Source: Gammaproteobacteria bacterium
Lineage (GTDB): Bacteria; Pseudomonadota; Gammaproteobacteria; Arenicellales; Poriferihabitantaceae
Length of the DNA stretch: 35,669 nucleotides
Direction: 5' to 3'
NCBI GenBank assembly: GCA_028817405.1
Contig: JAPPPS010000046.1
Location: 1-35,669, forward strand
How positions within the stretch are numbered: the stretch's first letter is position 1; every line of letters begins with the position of its first letter. Shown here piece by piece: positions 7,694-15,802 of this stretch. Both the position numbers and the translations under genes were made by a program. The notes below the pieces were generated by a model. It was not told the DNA's origin. It saw only the letters and a list, made by a program, of their open reading frames with translations, and ran no database searches.

Positions 7694-8602
7694 ATGCCCA
7701 CCACCGCATCCCAAATCAAAGCGCTGCGCGCGCGCACCGGCGCCGGCATGCTGGACTGCAAACAAGCCCTCGACGAAGCCGGCGGCGACATGGAGGCCGC
7801 GGCCCAAGCCCTGCGCACCAAAGGCATCGCGGCCGCGGAAGGCAAGGCCGGGCGCATCGCGGCCGAGGGCGTTATCGCCGCGGCCGTGGGCGACGGTGGC
7901 GATGGCGCCGGCGTGTTGGTGGAGGTCAATTGCGAGACCGATTTTGTCGCCAAAGACGCTTCGTTCCGCGCCTTCGCCGAGGCCGCGGCCGGCGCGATTT
8001 TGGCCGCCCCGGCCGCGCCGGCCGATGTCGAATCGGCCGGCGAATTGCCGCTCGGCGACTCCACCGTCGACACCGCCCGGCGCGAACTCATCGGCAAAAT
8101 CGGCGAGAACATCGCGTTGCGCCGCTTCGCCCGGCTGGACGCCGGCGATGGGGCCCTAAGTACGTACCTGCACGGCGTGCGCATCGGCGTGCTGGTGCGG
8201 CTCGGCGGCGGTGACGGTGATTCGGCGGCGTTGGAATCGTTGGGCCGCGACCTCGCCATGCACATCGCGGCCACCCGGCCGCTGTGCGTCGGCGAGGATG
8301 ATGTGCCGGCCGACACCTTGGCGCGCGAGCAGGCGATTTTCACCGCGCAGGCTGCCGAGAGTGGCAAGCCGCCGGAAATCGCGCAGAAAATGGTGGCCGG
8401 GCGGATGAAGAAATTCCTCAAAGAAAACACCCTGCTGGGCCAGGCGTTCGTCAAAAACCCGGAGCAGACGGTGGCGCAACTGCTCAAGGCCGCGGGCGCC
8501 AGCGTCGAAGCGATGGTGCGGTTTGAAGTCGGCGAGGGCTTAGAGAAGCGCAGCGAAGATTTTGTCGCGGAAGTGCGCGCGCAAGCGGCCGGGCGTACTT
8601 AA
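7694..8602 (+). CDS. tsf: Elongation factor Ts
   Basis: 302 codons, from ATG at 7694 with AGGAGA at 7683-7688. Guanine-nucleotide exchange factor for EF-Tu. The N-terminal UBA-like domain has LRARTGAGMLDCKQAL (11-26), and the exchange motif TDFVAKD is at 82-88. The rest matches the two core subdomains and ends with a family-like C-terminus (NPEQTVAQLLK, VRFEVGEGLEK). A small Gly/Asp insert (GDGGDGAG, about 67-74) fits the repeat habit of this genome. 47 bases after rpsB. pyrH, normally next, is absent; frr follows instead. Confidence 0.97.
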   Translation: MPTTASQIKALRARTGAGMLDCKQALDEAGGDMEAAAQALRTKGIAAAEGKAGRIAAEGVIAAAVGDGGDGAGVLVEVNCETDFVAKDASFRAFAEAAAGAILAAPAAPADVESAGELPLGDSTVDTARRELIGKIGENIALRRFARLDAGDGALSTYLHGVRIGVLVRLGGGDGDSAALESLGRDLAMHIAATRPLCVGEDDVPADTLAREQAIFTAQAAESGKPPEIAQKMVAGRMKKFLKENTLLGQAFVKNPEQTVAQLLKAAGASVEAMVRFEVGEGLEKRSEDFVAEVRAQAAGRT

Positions 8603-8613
8603 TTAAGGTCCGC

Positions 8614-8649
8614 CGCCGACCGTCACCGACCGTCACCACCGTCACCGCC
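8614..8649. repeat. ACCGTC tract directly before frr
   Basis: Four ACCGTCACC-like units fill the tsf-frr gap right up to the frr ATG, leaving no recognisable Shine-Dalgarno sequence. This is where pyrH is missing relative to the usual operon. Confidence 0.75.
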
Positions 8650-9207
8650 ATGCTCGACGACATCCAAAAAGACGCCGACGCGCGCATGCGCAAAACTCTC
8701 GATGCCACCCGCGACGAGATGGGCCGCATCCGCACCGGCCGCGCCACCACCGCGCTGCTCGACCACCTGACGGTCGACTACTACGGCGCGCCCACGCCGC
8801 TCAACCAAGTCGCCACCGTCGCCGTGGCCGACGCGCGCACGCTGACCGTGCAGCCGTGGGAGAAGGATATGTTGGCGGTGATTGAGAAGGCGGTGCAGGA
8901 ATCCGACCTCGGCGTGAACCCGGTGGTGGCCGGCGCGGTGATGCGCATTCCGCTGCCGCCGATGACCCAGGAACGCCGCCTCGAACTCGGCCGCCTGGTC
9001 AAGCGCGAGGGCGAGAACGGCAAAGTCGCGGTGCGCAACATCCGCCGCGACGCGATTCACACGGTGCGCGAGTTGCTGAAAGAAAAGGAAATCAGCCAGG
9101 ACCAACAAAAGCGCGCGGAAGAAGCGCTGCAAACCCTGACCGACCGCCACATCGCCGCCATCGACGCCGTGGTCGCCGACAAAGCGCGCGAAGTGGCGGA
9201 GATTTAA
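8650..9207 (+). CDS. frr: Ribosome recycling factor
   Basis: 185 codons, exactly the usual length. With EF-G it splits post-termination ribosomes. Family features: the N-terminal helix DADARMRKTLDATRDEMGRI, then RTGRATTALLDHLTVDYYG, PLNQVATV, QPWEKDML, and the C-terminal helices with ERRLELGRLVKREGENGKV and VRNIRRDA. The ATG at 8650 begins the family N-terminus. It is preceded by an ACCGTC repeat tract rather than a ribosome-binding site, so initiation may rely on coupling or an unstructured leader. Confidence 0.97.
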   Translation: MLDDIQKDADARMRKTLDATRDEMGRIRTGRATTALLDHLTVDYYGAPTPLNQVATVAVADARTLTVQPWEKDMLAVIEKAVQESDLGVNPVVAGAVMRIPLPPMTQERRLELGRLVKREGENGKVAVRNIRRDAIHTVRELLKEKEISQDQQKRAEEALQTLTDRHIAAIDAVVADKAREVAEI

Positions 9208-9271
9208 ATCCCCGCGGTTTGGTTCCGCGCGCCGCGCGTCGCCGCCGCCCCCGCGCTCGTTTCCGCGCCAT

Positions 9272-9389
9272 TCACCGTCGCCGCCGTCGCCATCGCTTTC
9301 GCCACCGTCGCATCCCCACCGTCGCCGCCCACCGTCGCATTCGCCGCCACTGTCACCGCCCCCGTCGCATCCCCACCGTCGCCCCCGCC
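9272..9389. repeat. ACCGTCGC repeat region before uppS
   Basis: The frr-uppS gap (182 bp) is mostly degenerate caccgtcgcc units. It includes a perfect 22-bp direct repeat at 9305-9326 and 9362-9383. The tract ends at the uppS ATG, and no Shine-Dalgarno sequence is visible. Confidence 0.8.
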
Positions 9390-10271
9390 ATGCCAGACAA
9401 CACCGTCCCGTTCCCGGCCGCGCCGCCCGGCCCGGCCCAGCCGTCGCCGCCGGAGCGCCCGCGTCATGTCGCGGTCATCATGGACGGCAACGGCCGGTGG
9501 GCGCGCCGGCGCGGTCTGCCGCGCGCCGCCGGGCACCGTCGCGGCGTGGATGCGGTGCGCAAAATCTCGCGCTTGTTCGGCCGCCGCGGCATTCCGTATC
9601 TGACCCTGTTCGCGTTTAGTAGCGAAAACTGGCGGCGGCCCGCGGCCGAGGTGGAGTTGCTGCTGCGCCTGCTGGCGACCACGCTGGAAAAGGAAGTCGG
9701 CAGTTTGCACCAGAACGACATCCGCCTGCGCGTCATCGGCGACTTGGCGCGCCTGCCGGCGCCGCTGCGCCGCCGCATCGACGCCGCCACCGAACTGACC
9801 CGCGCCAACCGCGCCTTCCACCTCACCATCGCGGTCAACTACGGCGGGCGGTGGGACTTGACCCAAGCCTGCCGCTCGGTTGCCGAGTCGGTGGCGCGCG
9901 GCGCGCTGGCCCCGGCCGAGGTCACGCCGGCGCTCATCGAATCGCGCTTGTGCACCCGCGATTTGCCGGCCCCGGACTTGTTCATCCGCACCGGCGGCGA
10001 GCGGCGCATCAGCAACTTCCTGCTCTGGCAGTTGGCGTATACCGAGTTGTGTTTTATCGATGCCTACTGGCCCGATTTTGACCGCCAACACTTCGACCAC
10101 GCGCTGGAAATCTACGCCCGACGCCAGCGCCGTTTCGGCCAGACCGGCGAGCAAGTGCGGCAGTTTTCGACCACCGCGGCCGCGGAATTGTCGGGGCAGT
10201 TTTCGACCGCCGCGGCCGCGGAATTGTCGGCGGAATTTCCGGCCGAGTTGCCGGCCGACCGCCCGGCCTGA
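9390..10271 (+). CDS. uppS: Undecaprenyl diphosphate synthase (cis-prenyltransferase)
   Basis: Builds undecaprenyl diphosphate, the lipid carrier for cell-wall sugars, from farnesyl and isopentenyl diphosphates. 293 codons from ATG at 9390; the upstream reading frame is repeat DNA. Signatures: HVAVIMDGNGRWARRRG (26-42) with catalytic Asp32, LFAFSSENWRRP, and DLFIRTGGERRISNFLLWQ followed by ELCFIDAYWPDF. The family is about 250 residues. The extra length is a Pro-rich N-terminal 25 residues and a C-terminal tail containing two copies of a 12-residue repeat. Its stop overlaps the cdsA start (TGATG). Confidence 0.95.
   Translation: MPDNTVPFPAAPPGPAQPSPPERPRHVAVIMDGNGRWARRRGLPRAAGHRRGVDAVRKISRLFGRRGIPYLTLFAFSSENWRRPAAEVELLLRLLATTLEKEVGSLHQNDIRLRVIGDLARLPAPLRRRIDAATELTRANRAFHLTIAVNYGGRWDLTQACRSVAESVARGALAPAEVTPALIESRLCTRDLPAPDLFIRTGGERRISNFLLWQLAYTELCFIDAYWPDFDRQHFDHALEIYARRQRRFGQTGEQVRQFSTTAAAELSGQFSTAAAAELSAEFPAELPADRPA
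10161..10232 (+). repeat. Tandem 36-bp duplication in the uppS 3' end
   Basis: Copies 10161-10196 and 10197-10232 differ at two bases and encode QFSTTAAAELSG and QFSTAAAAELSA. In frame (12 codons), so the enzyme core is untouched. Confidence 0.85.
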
Positions 10272-11143
10272 TGACCGGCGTAAAAACGCGCGTGCTCACC
10301 GGCCTGGCGCTGGCCGCGACGGTGGCGGCGGTGACGCTGGGCGCGCCGGCGGGGTTGTTCGCCGCGTTAGCGCTGGCCGCGGCGGTGGCGGCGCTGCTGG
10401 AATGGAATCGCCTGCAGCCGGGCCGGCCCGCGGGGGCCGTGGCGGTTGCGGTGGCGGCCGCGGTGATGGTGGCCGCGGCTGCGGTGCTGTTCTTCGCGCC
10501 GCAAAAATTGGCGACGGCATGCCTGGCCGGCGCGCTGTTGTGGATGTGGTTGGCGGTGGATTTGTTTCGCCGACGCGCCGGGCCGGCGGCGGCCGTGGCG
10601 ACCGCCGCGGCCGCCGATGATGCGCGCCACAGTCACAGTGACGGTGACAACGCATTGCGCCACCTCGCGCAAGGCGCGGCGGTGTTGTGGCTGGCGTGGT
10701 GCGCGGCGGTGTGGCTGCGCGTCGAGCACGGCGCGGGCGTGGCGTTGGGCGCGTTGGCGGTGGTGTGGGCGGCCGACAGCGGCGCGTATTTCGCCGGCAA
10801 ACGCTTCGGCAAACGCCGCCTGGCCCCCGCCATCAGCCCGGGCAAAACCGTGGCCGGCCTGGTCGGCGGGCTGGCCGCGGCGGTCACCGTCGCGGCGTTT
10901 TTGGCGTGGGCGGCGGCGGCGGATGCGGCGCACACTCGATGGTGGTTAGTCGCGGCGTTGGTGGCGGCGTTGTTCAGCGTGGTCGGCGACTTGTACGAGA
11001 GTTCCCTGAAACGCCGCGCCGGGGTCAAAGACAGCGGCGGCATCCTGCCCGGCCACGGCGGCATTCTGGACCGCATCGACGGCATCATCGCCGCGCTGCC
11101 GCCGTTTGCGGTGGTGTGGCGGTTCTCGGAGGCGGCCGGGTGA
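10271..11143 (+). CDS. cdsA: Phosphatidate cytidylyltransferase
   Basis: 290 codons. Makes CDP-diacylglycerol from phosphatidate and CTP in the inner membrane. The full family signature is present near the C-terminus: SSLKRRAGVKDSGGILPGHG, continuing GILDRID. Several Ala/Val-rich membrane helices, and SPGKTVAGLVGG. The start overlaps uppS by one base. A short insert around residues 115-125 (HSHSDGDN) comes from a cacagtcacagtgacggtg stretch, another trace of the dispersed motif. dxr overlaps its end by four bases. Confidence 0.95.
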   Translation: MTGVKTRVLTGLALAATVAAVTLGAPAGLFAALALAAAVAALLEWNRLQPGRPAGAVAVAVAAAVMVAAAAVLFFAPQKLATACLAGALLWMWLAVDLFRRRAGPAAAVATAAAADDARHSHSDGDNALRHLAQGAAVLWLAWCAAVWLRVEHGAGVALGALAVVWAADSGAYFAGKRFGKRRLAPAISPGKTVAGLVGGLAAAVTVAAFLAWAAAADAAHTRWWLVAALVAALFSVVGDLYESSLKRRAGVKDSGGILPGHGGILDRIDGIIAALPPFAVVWRFSEAAG

Positions 11144-12453
11144 CCGTCGCCACCACCGTCACCGCCGCGCCGCAGTCGGTCGCCATCCTCGGCGCGACCG
11201 GCTCCATCGGCGTCAGCGCGCTGGATGTCATCGCCCGGCATCCGCGCCAATACCGCGTCGCCGGCCTGTCGGCCCACGCCAACATCGACGCGCTGCGCCG
11301 GCAGTGCGCAAGGTTCCAACCCGACTTGGCGGTCATGGCGGACGCGGCCGCGGCGCGACGCTTGGCGGATGAATTGGCAGGCGCGCCGACGCGGGTGTTG
11401 GGCGGCGGCGACGCGCTCGCGGAACTGGCGGCGGCCGCGGACATCGTGGTGTGCGGCATCGTCGGCGCGGCCGGCTTGGCGTCGACCCTGGCCGCGGTGC
11501 GCGCCGGCAAAAAAGTCCTCATCGCCAACAAGGAGCCGCTGGTGATGTTGGGCGGTTTAATCCTGCGCGAGGCGCGCAACGCCGGCGCCACGGTGCTCCC
11601 CATCGACAGCGAACACAACGCGATTTTCCAGTGCGTGGCCGCGGCCGCGGGGCCCGGCACCGGCGACGGTGGCGCGGGGCCCGGCACCGGCGGCAGCGCG
11701 GGGCCCGGCGACGGTGGCGCGCTTCCCGGCGCGCGGCCGGCCGGCCTGGCGCGCATCATCTTAACCGGCTCCGGCGGACCGTTTCGCCGCCTGCCGCTGG
11801 GTGAATTCCGCCATGTCACCCCGGCCCAGGCTTGCGCGCATCCGAACTGGGACATGGGCCCGAAAGTGTCCGTGGATTCGGCGACCATGATGAACAAGGG
11901 CTTGGAACTCATCGAAGCGTGCGCGTTGTTTGCGGTCGATGAATCGGAAGTCGACATCGTCGTGCATCCGCAGAGCGTGGTGCATTCGCTGGTGGAATTT
12001 GCGGACCGCTCGGTGTTGGCGCAACTCGGGCCGCCGGACATGCGCGTGGCAATTGCGCATGCGCTGGGCTGGCCGCAACGCATCGCCTCCGGCGCGCGGC
12101 GTTTGAGTTTGACCGACTGCGCGCGACTGGACTTCGAGCCGCCGGACCACCGACGCTTTCCGTGCATCGGCCTGGCGCGGCAGGCGGCGCGCGCCGGCGG
12201 CGCGATGCCCGCGGCCATGAACGCCGCCAACGAAGTCGCGGTCGACGCGTTCCTGCGCGGGCAACTGCGCTTCGACCGCATCGCCGCGACGGTGGAATCG
12301 AGCATGGCGCGCGCCGCCGCCGGCCGCGACTGTACGTTAGAAGACGCGCTGCAGGCCGACGCGCAAGCGCGCCGACAGTGCCGGGAATTGCTGCGCGCCG
12401 CGCCGGTGACGGTTGGCGTCGCCGATGTCGCGGTCGCCGGCGCCGGCGCATAG
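11140..12453 (+). CDS. dxr: 1-deoxy-D-xylulose 5-phosphate reductoisomerase
   Basis: 437 codons (family about 400). Committed step of the MEP isoprenoid pathway, DXP to MEP with NADPH. Start is GTG in a GTGA overlap with cdsA. The first residues VTVATTVTA are read from the ACCGTC motif, and the NADPH loop follows at GATGSIG (18-24). Other motifs: GKKVLIANKEPLVM, LPIDSEHNAIFQC with the metal ligands, LTGSGGPFR, DMGPKVSVDSATMMNKGLE and the late MNAANEVAV. Residues about 168-202 are a Gly/Pro/Ala insert made of three GPG repeats, just after the metal-binding SEHNAIFQ. It feeds the same isoprenoid branch as uppS. Confidence 0.95.
   Translation: MTVATTVTAAPQSVAILGATGSIGVSALDVIARHPRQYRVAGLSAHANIDALRRQCARFQPDLAVMADAAAARRLADELAGAPTRVLGGGDALAELAAAADIVVCGIVGAAGLASTLAAVRAGKKVLIANKEPLVMLGGLILREARNAGATVLPIDSEHNAIFQCVAAAAGPGTGDGGAGPGTGGSAGPGDGGALPGARPAGLARIILTGSGGPFRRLPLGEFRHVTPAQACAHPNWDMGPKVSVDSATMMNKGLELIEACALFAVDESEVDIVVHPQSVVHSLVEFADRSVLAQLGPPDMRVAIAHALGWPQRIASGARRLSLTDCARLDFEPPDHRRFPCIGLARQAARAGGAMPAAMNAANEVAVDAFLRGQLRFDRIAATVESSMARAAAGRDCTLEDALQADAQARRQCRELLRAAPVTVGVADVAVAGAGA
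11647..11727 (+). repeat. Three GPG-coding repeats within dxr
   Basis: Three degenerate copies of gcggggcccggc-(accggc)-gacggtg of about 25 bases each, giving AGPGTGDGG, AGPGTGGS and AGPGDGG. The frame is kept. It contains the gacggtg core seen elsewhere. Confidence 0.75.
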
Positions 12454-12510
12454 CGCAACCGTCAGAGATTACGAACCGTCACCCCGCAAACCCACCACGA
12501 GCAAAAAACC

Positions 12511-13851
12511 ATGAGCGTCATCCTGTACAGCCTCCTCGGCTTCCTCGCCGCCATCGCCATCTTGGTGACGGTGCACGAATACGGCCACTTCCAAGTCGCG
12601 CGCGCGTGCGGCGTCAAGGTGCTGAAATTCTCCATCGGCTTCGGCCGCCCGCTCATCACCTGGCGGCGCAAAAACGACCCGACCGCATACTGCATCGGCT
12701 GCATTCCGTTGGGCGGCTATGTCAAGATGCTCGACGAACGCGAAGGCGAAGTCGCGGCCGGCGAGCGCGACATGGCGTTCAACCGTCAATCGCTCGCCAA
12801 GCGCAGCGCCATCGTGGTGGCCGGGCCGGCGTATAACTTCCTGTTCGCCATCGCCGCGGTGTGGCTGGTGTTCATCACCGGCAGCGACGACATCGAGCCG
12901 GTCATCGGCCGGGTCGACGCCGACTCCGCGGCCGAACGCGCCGGCTTCCGCGCCGGCGACCGTCTGACCGCCATCGACGGCCGCGCGGTGCGCGCTTGGG
13001 GCCAGCACCAGTTCTACCTCATCCACCAAGCGATGAAAGGCAACAGCGTCGACTTCGATGTGGAAGGCGCGGACGGCGGCGCGCGCAGCATCGCGGTCGA
13101 CTTCGCGGCCTTCGACCAATACGCCATCGGCAGTTTGCCCATTCCGATGCACCTCGGCATGCATCCGCCGGCCCCGCCGGCCGCGGTGTACCGCCTGGTG
13201 CCGGGCGCGCCGGCGGCGCGCGCCGGGCTGCAGCCCGGCGACCTCATCACCGCCATCGACGGCGCGCCCATCGGCGACTGGGCCGACCTGGTGGCGCAGG
13301 TGTCGGCGCGGCCCGGGCAGGCGTTGGCGTTGACGGTGCGGCGCGGCGGCGGGCTGTTGGACCTCGCGCTCACCACCGAATCGGCGCGCCTCGGCGGCCG
13401 CACAGTCGGGCGCATCGGCTTGTACCGTCCGCCGCCGCAAACCATCAAACTGCGCTACGGGCCGCTCGCCGCCATCCCCGCGGCCCTGGACTACAACTGG
13501 CGCATGACCGTGGTCACCTTGCGCTCGCTGGGGCGCATGCTGAGCGCGCGCATGTCGTCCGACAACCTGTCCGGCCCCATTACCATCGCCCGCCTGGCCG
13601 GCCACACCATCGAATCCGGCGTCGATGACTTCCTTAAATTCCTCGCCATCATCAGCATCAGTTTGGGTTTGATTAACCTGCTGCCGATTCCGCTGTTGGA
13701 CGGCGGCCACCTGCTGTATTTCGCCGTCGAAGCCGTCAAAGGCAGCCCACCGTCGCCGCGCGCCATGCTCTGGGGCCAGCAACTCGGCATCGCCCTCCTG
13801 GTCCTCCTCATGGGCGTGGCGTTTTATAACGACATTATGCGGTTGTTTTAA
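12511..13851 (+). CDS. rseP: RIP metalloprotease (site-2 protease homologue)
   Basis: 446 codons. Intramembrane zinc protease; in E. coli it cuts RseA to release sigma-E and clears signal-peptide remnants. Zinc motif HEYGH at 22-26 in the first membrane helix, third ligand in NLLPIPLLDGG (389-399, Asp397). Two PDZ domains at about 130-190 and 225-300 (each with a GDRLTAIDG or GDLITAIDG core), and GGYVKM near the N-terminus. Last gene of the run; bamA, which usually follows, is replaced by an EamA transporter gene. The 57-bp gap after dxr again contains aaccgtcacc. Confidence 0.95.
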   Translation: MSVILYSLLGFLAAIAILVTVHEYGHFQVARACGVKVLKFSIGFGRPLITWRRKNDPTAYCIGCIPLGGYVKMLDEREGEVAAGERDMAFNRQSLAKRSAIVVAGPAYNFLFAIAAVWLVFITGSDDIEPVIGRVDADSAAERAGFRAGDRLTAIDGRAVRAWGQHQFYLIHQAMKGNSVDFDVEGADGGARSIAVDFAAFDQYAIGSLPIPMHLGMHPPAPPAAVYRLVPGAPAARAGLQPGDLITAIDGAPIGDWADLVAQVSARPGQALALTVRRGGGLLDLALTTESARLGGRTVGRIGLYRPPPQTIKLRYGPLAAIPAALDYNWRMTVVTLRSLGRMLSARMSSDNLSGPITIARLAGHTIESGVDDFLKFLAIISISLGLINLLPIPLLDGGHLLYFAVEAVKGSPPSPRAMLWGQQLGIALLVLLMGVAFYNDIMRLF

Positions 13852-13878
13852 CGCGCGTCTTCGTCGCCAAAAATACCG

Positions 13879-13902
13879 AAACATGATTAATGTCATGGTT
13901 TT
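13879..13902 (+). terminator. Possible weak terminator after rseP
   Basis: Stem AAACATGA / TCATG(G)TTT with a 6-base loop, followed by TT. AT-rich stem with one bulge, so terminator strength is uncertain. It sits 27 bases after the rseP stop, before a gene of a different kind. Confidence 0.35.
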
Positions 13903-13961
13903 ATGCGCGGGGTTGTGGGAGGATGAGTCGGTTGTCGAATCAACAACGGGGAACCGCGAAC

Positions 13962-14843
13962 ATGAACTCACGAACTATTGGCGTATCGCTGGTCTTCATC
14001 GCCGCCATGGCGTGGAGCACCGCGGGGTTGTTCACGCGGGTGGTGACGACCGACATTCCGACCACGTTGTTTTGGCGCTCGTTGATTGGCGGGTTGTGCG
14101 TGCTGGGGATTTATTTGTGCATGCGGCGGCGGCGTAGCGGGCGGCCGCGGTTGCGCGAGGGGTTGCGCGAGGCGTTTTGTTTTTCGCGCGGCGAGTTGGT
14201 GATTGGCGCGCTCTCGACCGCCGGCATGATTTGTTTCATCTCGTCGTTCTTCCACACCACCATCGCCAATGTGTCGTTCGTCTACGGCAGCATGCCGCTG
14301 GTGACTTTTCTGTTGGCGTTGCTCGCGCTGAAAGAAAGAGCCGACTGGGTCGCGCTCGCTTCGTGCGTGTTATGCGCGGTCGGCGTGGCGGTGATGATTG
14401 GCGGCGCGCAAAAGTTCGATGACTTGTTCGGCATCGGCTTGGCGTTTGGCATGACTTTTTTTATGGCGTCGCTTACCATCGCCGCGAAGTATTTCCCCGC
14501 CGCCAATGTGGTCAAGGCCACCTATTTTTCCGGCTTCCTCGGCGCGCTGGTGATGCTGCCGTTCAGTTCGTTTATCGGCACGCTGCCGATGGATTATTTC
14601 TGGCTGAGTTTGTACGGCCTGGCGAATTTGGGGTTGGGCTTCGGCGTCTACTTGCTCGGCGTGCAGCGCGTGACCGCCACCACCGCCGCGCTGGTCGGGT
14701 TGTCGGAAATTCCCATCGCGCCGGTGTGGGCGTGGTTGTTGTTCGCCGAAAACCCCGGCGCCAACACCGTCATCGGCGGCGCAATCATGCTCGTCGCCAC
14801 AACCTATTACCTGGTCGTGCAGCATCTGCGGCAACGGCATTGA
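13962..14843 (+). CDS. EamA/DMT-family inner-membrane transporter
   Basis: 293 codons with about ten membrane helices, in two EamA repeats. The first repeat begins MNSRTIGVSLVFIAAMAWST, the second near FGIGLAFGMTFFMASLTIAA. Such proteins export amino acids, metabolites or drugs; the substrate is unknown here. ATG at 13962 is chosen over an upstream ATG at 13890 because the hydrophobic family N-terminus begins there. Base composition is somewhat less GC-rich than the operon before it. It occupies the place where bamA is expected after rseP. Confidence 0.8.
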   Translation: MNSRTIGVSLVFIAAMAWSTAGLFTRVVTTDIPTTLFWRSLIGGLCVLGIYLCMRRRRSGRPRLREGLREAFCFSRGELVIGALSTAGMICFISSFFHTTIANVSFVYGSMPLVTFLLALLALKERADWVALASCVLCAVGVAVMIGGAQKFDDLFGIGLAFGMTFFMASLTIAAKYFPAANVVKATYFSGFLGALVMLPFSSFIGTLPMDYFWLSLYGLANLGLGFGVYLLGVQRVTATTAALVGLSEIPIAPVWAWLLFAENPGANTVIGGAIMLVATTYYLVVQHLRQRH

Positions 14844-14883
14844 AACTGCAACCGACAACGCGACCGACAAACCGGAGGCCATC

Positions 14884-15333
14884 ATGCAAAAGTTACCACC
14901 CGAACTCATCCGCGCCCGCACCTGCTACAAACATCCGGCCGGCGAACTCGGCATCGCCATCACGCGCGCGTTGCTGCGGCGCGGTTGCATCGAAGATGCG
15001 ACCGTCAAGCAACGACATGGCTTTGCGCTCACCGCGCGCGGGCGCAAGTGGTGCGCGAAATACGGCGTCGACGCGCATTTGCCGGCGACATCAAATGGCG
15101 GCGGCGCGGGGAAAGATGCCGGGCGGCCGTTCAGCGTATCGTGCATGGACCATTCGCACCGCGCGCCGCATTTGGCCGGCGTTTTCGGTCGCGCCATGCT
15201 GTCGTTTATGCGCGCCCGCGGCTACTGCCGCGCCGGTGCCGGCGACCGTCGGTTGTCGGTGACGCCGCAAGGGACAGCGTTTCTGCGCGCGGCGTTGGGG
15301 ATCGACTGGGGAGGCGTTCAACATGACGGATAA
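14884..15333 (+). CDS. C-terminal half of an ArsR-type regulator, stand-alone
   Basis: 149 codons, ATG at 14884 with GGAGG at 14874-14878. The sequence matches the C-terminal region found in long ArsR-family regulators. An RTCYKHPAGELGIAI block corresponds to the family's RSCYDHLAGRLGV, and SCMDHSHRAPHLAGVFG to its CLDWTERRPHLAGALG. Each is followed by a short wing (ALTARGRKW; LSVTPQGTAF). The N-terminal winged-helix DNA-binding domain of about 80 residues is absent, and the upstream 40 bases cannot encode it. The strong ribosome-binding site argues for a genuine short gene rather than a decayed one. Overlaps the next gene by 11 bases, so the two are probably co-translated. Function without a DNA-binding domain is unknown. 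Confidence 0.65.
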   Translation: MQKLPPELIRARTCYKHPAGELGIAITRALLRRGCIEDATVKQRHGFALTARGRKWCAKYGVDAHLPATSNGGGAGKDAGRPFSVSCMDHSHRAPHLAGVFGRAMLSFMRARGYCRAGAGDRRLSVTPQGTAFLRAALGIDWGGVQHDG

Positions 15334-15802
15334 CCGACTGGACGGGATGGAGTTCGATGCCGCGTATCTGGAGCGCGAGTGGCAAGTCACCGTGCAGACG
15401 CCGCGCGGCGGGCTGGAGCAGTTGGCGGCGGCGCTGGGGCGCGAGTTGCCGCTACAGCAGGGCGCGTACGACCGCTGTTTGTATGTGCGCGGCGCGGGCA
15501 GCCAGCAGTTTCGCGCGCTGGAGGGCTCGCACGCCGGCGCTGAGGACACCATCCAAACCACCGACGCGGTGGAGGTGGTGTTTTCCATTGCCGCGGATGC
15601 GGCGTTGCTGCGGCGCGCGTTTGCGGTGATTTTTGCGCATCATGTTCAGGAGGAGCCGACCGTGCATGTGCAGGAATTGTGGGGCAGCCGGTCGCGGTAT
15701 TTGGACGACAAGGACAATCCGAACCGGTACTGGAACCGCCCCGATGCGGCGGAAATTCACGGCCAGGCGCGGCCGGTGGAGGGTGACGGGGACGGCGCTT
15801 GA
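15323..15802 (+). CDS. YqfO/NIF3-like PII-fold domain protein, stand-alone
   Basis: 159 codons. The middle reads LEQLAAALGRELPLQQGAYD, then a GAGSQQFRALEGS block, then EVVFSIAADAALLRRAF and HHVQEEPTVHVQEL. This order (GxYDxC, GxGxFRPxxGS, a paired Glu/Val strand, and a HPYEEP-like end) is that of the CutA/PII-like domain inserted in YqfO/NIF3 proteins, also found alone in small hypothetical proteins. The usual HPYEEP is here HHVQEEP. The tail (EGDGDGA) comes from a gacggggacgg stretch. Role unknown; a ligand- or metal-sensing role would be inference. The cox promoter overlaps its last codons. Confidence 0.55.
   Translation: MTDNRLDGMEFDAAYLEREWQVTVQTPRGGLEQLAAALGRELPLQQGAYDRCLYVRGAGSQQFRALEGSHAGAEDTIQTTDAVEVVFSIAADAALLRRAFAVIFAHHVQEEPTVHVQELWGSRSRYLDDKDNPNRYWNRPDAAEIHGQARPVEGDGDGA

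Noticed and set aside
10440-10500. Frequent gcggccgcgg strings across the window as a possible signal sequence
   Set aside because: They mostly follow from Ala-Ala-Ala runs using alternating gcg and gcc codons, so codon habit explains them.
15091-15588. Minus-strand gene opposite the ArsR-like and YqfO-like genes
   Set aside because: No family features, and the plus-strand genes have a ribosome-binding site and recognisable domains.
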